Assembly (NCBI GenBank): GCA_021772695.1
Contig: JAJFLL010000147.1
Location: 1-12,334 of the forward strand
DNA length: 12,334 nt
DNA from: Deltaproteobacteria bacterium
GTDB lineage: Bacteria; UBA10199; DSSB01
Direction of reading: 5' to 3'
This document shows, piece after piece, positions 6,720 to 12,334 of the stretch (position 1 is its first letter; each line of letters opens with the position of its first letter). A program made the translations under genes and the position numbers. The notes below the pieces were generated by a model that made no database searches, had not been told where the DNA came from, and saw nothing but the letters and a program-made list of their open reading frames with translations.

Positions 6720-7151
6720 GTGTCTGTATTTTTCCGCCATATTCTTACTCTTAGTTTAGTATTTTCCCTGTGGGCCTGTACCCAAGGGGGGGAGTTTATC
6801 GGCGGTGAACTGGGCGGTGGCGGTGCCATGGACCAGGCGGGTGGCCCCCTTGGCGGCTCCGGTGCGGCACCCACTAATCCCGATATGGGGGCCGATGCCT
6901 CTGACGCCACTGTTGTGGAATGCGAATGCGGAAAAACCCCTGACGGACTTTCTTGCATTGAGCCCTGCGGCTTCGGCGCCTCAAATGATTTTGCCCCGCC
7001 TCCCGGCGACGACGATCCCGAACCTCCACCTCCGCCGCCAACCAACAATTTTAAAATGCTGGCCGACCCACAAGGTGAAGATGACGAACACGATGGCGAG
7101 GTAAATCACGATGAGGCCTACGACGAAGAATATGAGGCCCAGTTCTTTTAA
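6720..7151 (+). CDS. Acidic, Gly/Pro-rich lipoprotein of unknown function (143 aa)
   Basis: The GTG start at 6720 follows a strong GGAGGG (6709-6714) with a 5-nt spacer. The first 19 residues are a signal peptide, and LWAC places the lipid-modified Cys at C20, so an outer-membrane or inner-membrane lipoprotein is expected. The mature chain is low-complexity. It starts with a Gly-rich stretch (residues about 23-52), then a small Cys cluster VECECGKTPDGLSCIEPCGFG (Cys 69, 71, 79 and 83), then Asp/Pro-rich DDDPEPPPPPP, and ends in a strongly acidic tail rich in Asp, Glu and His. The four-Cys knot may be disulfide-bonded; the acidic His-containing tail could bind metals. No family is recognised. 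The gene is convergent with the giant regulator gene (28 bp between stops) and divergent from the acyltransferase gene. The 184-bp upstream region shows no strong promoter on this strand. Confidence 0.72.
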   Translation: MSVFFRHILTLSLVFSLWACTQGGEFIGGELGGGGAMDQAGGPLGGSGAAPTNPDMGADASDATVVECECGKTPDGLSCIEPCGFGASNDFAPPPGDDDPEPPPPPPTNNFKMLADPQGEDDEHDGEVNHDEAYDEEYEAQFF

Positions 7152-7179
7152 ATTCTAGGCCAGCATCCCAGAACCGGAC

Positions 7180-10100
7180 CTAAGCTTCTGAAAAACCCCT
7201 TTCTTCCTCTACCAACTTTTTTAAGGCCCATTTGTTTTTGGGCAATTCGTATTTTTCCAATAAATTATACAAATGGCGCGGCGTCACTCCCAACTCATCG
7301 GCGGCCTTGCCCTTATGAAACGAGGCCCGGGCCAAGGCATCGAGAATGGCCTCGCGCTGCGCCTCTTGTTCGGTGCGCGGTCGCTTCACCTCGGGGTGTT
7401 CGGAAATTTCCGTTTCGACAGCAAGAAGTGTGGGTGGGGCAAAGAGTTCCGGCTTGAAGCCCAAGGCCTCGCGGGTGATGGTTTGGCCGTCGGCGAACAA
7501 CACGCCGTTGCGGACCGCATTTTCTAATTCTCTGATGTTACCCGGCCAATTGTATTGGGCCATAACCCCTAAGGCCTCTTCGCTGATGCCGCAAGGTTCC
7601 AGTTTATTTTCGTCGGCCACCTTCTGGATAAAATGATGCACCAAGGGAGGAATATCTTCCTTGCGATCCCTGAGCGGTGGCAATGCGATTTTAATACCGT
7701 TTAAACGAAAGAAGAGATCTTCACGAAAGTGACCGGCTTTGACCAATCTGGGAAGATCCCTATTGGTGGCCGAGACCACCCGCACGTCGATGGCACGACT
7801 TTCGTTGGAGCCCACTCGACGGATTTCTCCCTCTTGTAAAACCCTCAGTAACTTGGACTGCATGGGCATGGGCATGTCGCCAATCTCATCTAAAAAAATG
7901 GTACCACCGTTGGCCGCTTCGAACAGCCCCATTTTGTCGCGATCCGCATGGGTAAAGGCCCCTTTGATATGACCGAAAAGGACCGACTCGAGCAGATTTT
8001 CCGGAATGGCGCTGCAATTTTCAGTGATGAAGGGATGTTCCTTGCGGTCGCTATTGTAATGGAGGGCCCGGGCGATGAGTTCCTTGCCCGTACCGGACTC
8101 GCCGTGAATCCACACCGACACCATGGTATCCGTAACCCGGTCCAATAATTTTAGGGTCTGCATCATCTTGGGTGAATGGCCGACGATTTCTTCGTACCCA
8201 AATTTCAGTCCTTTGCGAGCCTCTTTGAGTTGCACTTCCATTTGCTCGATCTGATGGGCCTGTTCCACCACTCGATTTTCTAAAGCCTGCTTGGCTGTCT
8301 GGAGTTCGGCCAGGGTCTTGGCTTTTTCAATGGCAAGAACGGCTTGATCGGCAAAGGCCTTGAGAAATAATAAACGCTCTTCAGAGAATGCTCCCACTTC
8401 GAAGCGATGGTCGAGATACAGTGCGCCGATGCAACCCTTATCGCTCACCAGTGGCAATACCATGATGGATTTGAGTTGATAGAGATGCACCGATTCGGCA
8501 TTTTTAAAGTTGGGGTCCGCTTGGGCGTCGTCGGTGAGGATACTGACCCGACGGCGCAGGGCTTCTTCCACTACGGAAAGACTGATTTTAAATTCGTCAT
8601 CGGCGATATTCTCTTTTTTCATATTGCGCGCCGCTTCCACTTTAAAGCCTGGAATGATCGGCGGCGCCGCTCCCTCGTCTTGCAATAATAAAAAGCCTCG
8701 CTCGGCACCGGCCAAGGCCATGGCCGCATCCATCACCTGGCGCAACACGGATCCCATCTCAGATTCTTCGCTCAGACGTTTATTAATTTGTGCAAAGCTC
8801 AGAAATCGCTCTCGGGTAAGACCCGTGGCCTTGAGTTTCTGTCGCCTGGATTCGGCCAAATGCTTGAAGTCATCACGATGTTCAAAGCTGAGCTGCATCT
8901 CTTCGGGCAATTGGCGATACAGGCTTTCTAACCATTCAAATGCGCGGCGGCGCAGGTAATCGGCTCCGGCCTGATCGGGAATACGGGTTAATATTTCCGA
9001 AGAACCGAGCAAGGTCAAAATAACTAATTCCTGCTGCCCCAATTTCAACACCCCTTGCACCTTTCCCTGCAACCAAGTATCTTCCGCCGCTTTCGTAAGA
9101 CCCAATAATCCCGATACCAGGCCATGAATTTCTTGCAGTTCATCGGCGGGACTATCGCTTGGACCCTGGTCCCATTCTAAAAGTTTCTCTCGGGCGGCCT
9201 TCAAATCGCCCGCCAAACATTCGATCAAAATTTCATGCAGTAAGGTCAGGCGCCATTCTTTGTGGTCGGAAGCGGCGGCAAATTGTTTACGCGCCTCGGT
9301 GCAGGATTCCAAAGCCCCTTGATAATCACGCTGCAGACGTTTCGCTTCTCCGGCCATCCGCGCCAAATATCCCTGAAGAGAATGGGACTGGAGTCGACTG
9401 GCCAGTTGATTCAGGGTGGGATCAGCCAAGCGGTGAAAGTTCCCCAAATAGGTTTGAATGGTCAATAAATGAAATCCGTTGAGCAAGCGGTCCCAATCGG
9501 TTCCCTTATTCGCAAAGATGGGGGCGGCCTTTTCGGCGAGTTCCAATGCACGGGGATAATCGGCGATCTCTACTAGAACAGCGGCCATGTTGCTTAAGGT
9601 GCGCGCCTGTTTCAATGGGTCCTGCTTTTTTACGGCGATCTCGAGTACGCGACTATAGGTCTTGAGAGCCGTGTCGTAGTCTCCGGACTGATGGGATAAA
9701 TTAGCCAGAACATAGGCCGTGTTGGCAGTGCCTTCATCAAAAGAGAGTCGTTCGCTCATGTTCAAGGAGGCCTCAAGATGTTCTTTGGCCTCGAGAAAAT
9801 TTTCCTGAGCTTGCTGCAATAGGCCCATATTCCGCAAGAGTTGGGCCTTGTCCGTGGAGTCGGTGCGGGCTAATTGCAGGCCACGCTCATAAGTTTTTTT
9901 GGCATCCGTGAATTTTTTTTGTTTTTCAAATACCTTCCCCAAGAGAACCAAGGATTTCAGGTGAAAGGGAAGGTGGTGTTCGTGCCGGTCGGAATCTCCC
10001 GTCGCCAGTGCCAATTCAAATTTTTCTTTGGCCTTATCAATTTGACCTCGATTCAAATACACCGCTCCGGTGAGGTAATGGTATTTAATGGTTTGAATAT

Positions 10101-12186
10101 GGGTGCCATCGTCCTGGGTGAACCGGTACCACTTGTCGTAGGCCTTCAAGGCCTCATCGTATCGGGCGAGTCGAGCCAATGCAGCCGCTTGATAGGCATA
10201 GATCAGGGTTTGCTGTTCGGTGGTAGGACTTACTGACAGCAAGTCGTCGTAAATTTCTAGGGCCTCTTGGGGACGGGAAAGGTCTACCCATTGTTGCGCG
10301 GCCAAAATACCGTACTCGCGAAAGGCGGGGAAATCTTCTGCACCCCAAGCCAATTGTGACAATAGGTAAGGATCGGTCCCGTTAGCGGCCCGCAATATTT
10401 GTAACCACTCGGCATGCAAGTTTTGATTCGCCTCTTTTCCGAGTAGTTCCTGCCAATAAGGTCCGTAGGGAGGACTCACCGGCACCAGTTGGTCGAGATC
10501 TTCCTCAAGCCATGGCATCTGTAAAAGCGGCTGGAGCTGTCGGGGCAGCTCCTCCAACTTCACTGCCAATGCCTCCACGAGGGTACGTAGGGACACCGGT
10601 TTTTGAAACAGGTAGGTGCTGGCCAATAATTTTTTTTGAATATCATTATAGCCTTGCCAAGCCTTTCCAGCCTCCTGCCTTAGCGAATCCGGGAGCGCAC
10701 AGCGGGAGAATTCCCAGTGGTGTCGATCTTCTTGTAAAAACTGCCAGCCGCCCTTTTCTTGGCAGAATTTCAATAGACTCAAGAGCAGGGCGGGGTTGCC
10801 CATGGAAATGCTCAACAGGGTTTGGATATTTTGCTCCGGGATCGGGCCTTCGAAAAAGACCTCCTGGACCAATTCTCGCACCGCCGCCTCGTCGAGGGGG
10901 GAAAGTTCCACTTCCCAGGGATCAAGTTTCTTGCTTAGTTTCAAAATGGATTCACGAAAGGGAAGTGTCTTAGGACCTGTTCGCCATTCCAGCAGCAATC
11001 CTAGATTTCTCCCCTTCACCTCGAAGCCCCCAATGTAATCCATCAATAACTTCCACTGGGCATCACTAAGATCTTGAAGGTTTTCGAGTAGCAATAGCGT
11101 GCGTTGGGTACCGACCGGTACCGCGGAATCCAAAAAATCTTTCAGAGAGTGCTCTTCGGGCCGTTTTACTTCGATTCCGCGTAGCTGGGCTTGCCAGACG
11201 GTGGCATCCACCAAGCGGGTTCGCCCGATTCCCGCAGGACCAAAAAGCAGACAGAGGGGATTCTTGATCTGCCCTTGTACCCAGGCATTCAGTTGTTCCT
11301 CTTGCTTTTGTAGCCATTGGTCCCGACCCACCAGGGGAGGTCGCTCTAAGGTGCTTAATGCGATTTGGACCTCGGCCAATTCGTAGGTCTCCGAACTCAA
11401 TTGGTTCAAGGCCCGTAAGGTGTTTTGGGCACTGGAGAGCCGACGGTTGGGATCGGGTTCCAATAATCTGGCTAGAATATTGGAAAAGTACGGTGGTGCT
11501 TGAGTCTTAAAATCTTGCAGACGGCTGGGTGGCAATAAAAACCTTTGTGAAAGTTCCACCTCTGGATCAAAGGGCCATGCACCGCTGAGTAGGCGAAAAA
11601 AAATCACCCCTAAGGAAAACAGATCGGAACGGGTGGAACGCTGACCGGATAGGGCCTCGGGGGCCAAGTAATCGAGGGTGCCCAAGACCTCCCCGCTATG
11701 GTCACCCAAGCGACTCGCCAAACCAAAATCCAGCAATTTGATTTGGTCTTTTGCACCCACCCGAAGATTGGCCGGCTTTAAATCGCCGTGAATCAAATGT
11801 CTGCCATGCAAATAATGAAGTCCACGCAGGCATTGCACAAAGGTGGACTCAACCTGGGCCCACGGGGTCTTGGGTCCGAGGACCTCATCAAAGGTGGGAC
11901 CTTGGACCCATTCCATGACATAACCGGGGCCCTTGGCAGAGATGCCCTGCACCACTTGCACGTCGGGCAGGTATTCAAAGACCTTCAATAAATTCGGATG
12001 CTGGAGACGGGACAAGATTTCCACCTCGCCCTGCAAAGATTTAGAATGGCTACCCACGCGTGCCGGTTTGAGCACCTTGAGGGCATAGTCTTCTGCTCGC
12101 TGATTGTGAACTTGATAGACCTGTCCAAAGGCACCCTCTCCCAGCAGGGCATCAGAAACATATTGGGCCACGAAGCGTTCGTTCAT
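7180..12186 (-). CDS. Giant Ser/Thr kinase-STAND-TPR-GAF-sigma-54 activator (1668 aa)
   Basis: Numbering is from ATG 12186. Kinase domain (about 6-260): Gly loop GEGAFG (16-21), K37, HGDLKPAN with D135 (a non-RD kinase), DFG at 153-155, APE at 175-177. A STAND-like NTPase follows (about 284-560) with Walker A GPAGIGRT (316-323), Arg replacing the Lys, and a weak Walker B LLLLEN (364-369). A long TPR array spans about 605-1070, then a GAF domain (about 1125-1288) and a coiled coil (about 1289-1327). The sigma-54 AAA+ domain (about 1331-1560) has Walker A GESGTGKE (1362-1369), loop GAFTHA (1409-1414, usually GAFTGA), Walker B FLDE (1431-1434) and arginine fingers near R1488/R1494. A Fis-type HTH (about 1610-1646) binds DNA. 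The protein should sense partners through TPR/GAF, phosphorylate Ser/Thr, and open sigma-54 promoters. The frame extends to a TTG at 12306, but that start has no ribosome binding site; the kinase fold begins right after ATG 12186. Confidence 0.9.
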   Translation of the reverse strand: MNERFVAQYVSDALLGEGAFGQVYQVHNQRAEDYALKVLKPARVGSHSKSLQGEVEILSRLQHPNLLKVFEYLPDVQVVQGISAKGPGYVMEWVQGPTFDEVLGPKTPWAQVESTFVQCLRGLHYLHGRHLIHGDLKPANLRVGAKDQIKLLDFGLASRLGDHSGEVLGTLDYLAPEALSGQRSTRSDLFSLGVIFFRLLSGAWPFDPEVELSQRFLLPPSRLQDFKTQAPPYFSNILARLLEPDPNRRLSSAQNTLRALNQLSSETYELAEVQIALSTLERPPLVGRDQWLQKQEEQLNAWVQGQIKNPLCLLFGPAGIGRTRLVDATVWQAQLRGIEVKRPEEHSLKDFLDSAVPVGTQRTLLLLENLQDLSDAQWKLLMDYIGGFEVKGRNLGLLLEWRTGPKTLPFRESILKLSKKLDPWEVELSPLDEAAVRELVQEVFFEGPIPEQNIQTLLSISMGNPALLLSLLKFCQEKGGWQFLQEDRHHWEFSRCALPDSLRQEAGKAWQGYNDIQKKLLASTYLFQKPVSLRTLVEALAVKLEELPRQLQPLLQMPWLEEDLDQLVPVSPPYGPYWQELLGKEANQNLHAEWLQILRAANGTDPYLLSQLAWGAEDFPAFREYGILAAQQWVDLSRPQEALEIYDDLLSVSPTTEQQTLIYAYQAAALARLARYDEALKAYDKWYRFTQDDGTHIQTIKYHYLTGAVYLNRGQIDKAKEKFELALATGDSDRHEHHLPFHLKSLVLLGKVFEKQKKFTDAKKTYERGLQLARTDSTDKAQLLRNMGLLQQAQENFLEAKEHLEASLNMSERLSFDEGTANTAYVLANLSHQSGDYDTALKTYSRVLEIAVKKQDPLKQARTLSNMAAVLVEIADYPRALELAEKAAPIFANKGTDWDRLLNGFHLLTIQTYLGNFHRLADPTLNQLASRLQSHSLQGYLARMAGEAKRLQRDYQGALESCTEARKQFAAASDHKEWRLTLLHEILIECLAGDLKAAREKLLEWDQGPSDSPADELQEIHGLVSGLLGLTKAAEDTWLQGKVQGVLKLGQQELVILTLLGSSEILTRIPDQAGADYLRRRAFEWLESLYRQLPEEMQLSFEHRDDFKHLAESRRQKLKATGLTRERFLSFAQINKRLSEESEMGSVLRQVMDAAMALAGAERGFLLLQDEGAAPPIIPGFKVEAARNMKKENIADDEFKISLSVVEEALRRRVSILTDDAQADPNFKNAESVHLYQLKSIMVLPLVSDKGCIGALYLDHRFEVGAFSEERLLFLKAFADQAVLAIEKAKTLAELQTAKQALENRVVEQAHQIEQMEVQLKEARKGLKFGYEEIVGHSPKMMQTLKLLDRVTDTMVSVWIHGESGTGKELIARALHYNSDRKEHPFITENCSAIPENLLESVLFGHIKGAFTHADRDKMGLFEAANGGTIFLDEIGDMPMPMQSKLLRVLQEGEIRRVGSNESRAIDVRVVSATNRDLPRLVKAGHFREDLFFRLNGIKIALPPLRDRKEDIPPLVHHFIQKVADENKLEPCGISEEALGVMAQYNWPGNIRELENAVRNGVLFADGQTITREALGFKPELFAPPTLLAVETEISEHPEVKRPRTEQEAQREAILDALARASFHKGKAADELGVTPRHLYNLLEKYELPKNKWALKKLVEEERGFSEA

Positions 12187-12256
12187 GGCTGCGATTTTAC
12201 CTGGTCTGCTAAATTTTTCATTAATTTTCACAAAATTTTGAAGTTTTAAGAAATTT

Positions 12257-12288
12257 GGGAGCTGGCCCACCCCAGCTCCAAAGGAGCC
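12257..12288. promoter_or_regulatory. Palindrome with alternative third arm upstream of the giant regulator gene
   Basis: Perfect 8-bp arms GGAGCTGG (12258-12265) and CCAGCTCC (12272-12279) flank a 6-bp centre, 71 bp upstream of ATG 12186. A third segment, GGAGC (12283-12287), can pair instead with GCTCC (12275-12279). The element resembles the 5402-5423 palindrome (shared GGGAGC, TGG, CCCAC and GCTCC blocks), so it may be an operator for autoregulation. If transcribed, it could also form two exclusive RNA hairpins. Confidence 0.4.
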
Positions 12289-12334
12289 TCTCCAGGAAAT
12301 CTGCAAGGAGTAAGTGAAAAATATCCTTATATTT

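Noticed and set aside
12187..12306. 40-residue N-terminal extension of the giant regulator from TTG 12306.
   Set aside because: There is no ribosome binding site, the codon is weak, the extension covers a palindromic AT-rich promoter-like stretch, and the kinase fold starts just after ATG 12186.

Overview
The window reads as chromosomal DNA from a Gram-negative bacterium of the broad 'Deltaproteobacteria' type (Myxococcota, Bdellovibrionota or an uncultured relative); the exact lineage is inference. Pointers are: two lipoproteins with low-complexity or 4-Cys modules of the kind common in myxobacteria, a surface protein with Asp-Thr and Gly-Asp repeats and a Cys/transmembrane/basic C-terminal tail, and a very large protein that joins a Ser/Thr kinase to a sigma-54 activator. 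Base composition looks moderate rather than the very high GC of classical myxobacteria. No tRNA, rRNA, CRISPR array, insertion sequence or phage gene was seen.

Left part (1-3476, all +): the end of a repeat-rich surface protein (2-382), a small Cys-rich putative lipoprotein (457-678), then an overlapping pair encoding a DsbD/ScsB-type transmembrane thiol reductase (733-2835) and a peroxiredoxin-like envelope thiol protein (2825-3436). Together the pair forms an envelope reducing relay: cytoplasmic thioredoxin to the membrane reductase to the periplasmic thiol protein. A weak terminator follows.

Middle (3534-7151): a CLC chloride channel/transporter with two CBS domains whose key residues resemble channels rather than H+-coupled antiporters; a 238-bp intergenic region with a textbook sigma-54 promoter (5524-5539) and upstream dyads; a 68-residue secreted mini-protein driven by that promoter; a convergent acyltransferase gene (5816-6535, -); and a divergent acidic, Gly/Pro-rich lipoprotein (6720-7151).

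Right part (7180-12186, -): one giant regulator with, in order, Ser/Thr kinase, STAND-like ATPase, TPR array, GAF, coiled coil, sigma-54 AAA+ domain and Fis-type HTH. About 70 bp upstream of its start is a GGGAGC...GCTCC palindrome. A similar one sits about 137 bp upstream of the expected start of the sigma-54 transcript. The working hypothesis, inferred and untested, is that this regulator controls the mini-protein gene through the first palindrome and possibly its own gene through the second. That would form a compact signalling unit: intracellular signal, kinase/TPR/GAF sensor, sigma-54 promoter, secreted peptide.
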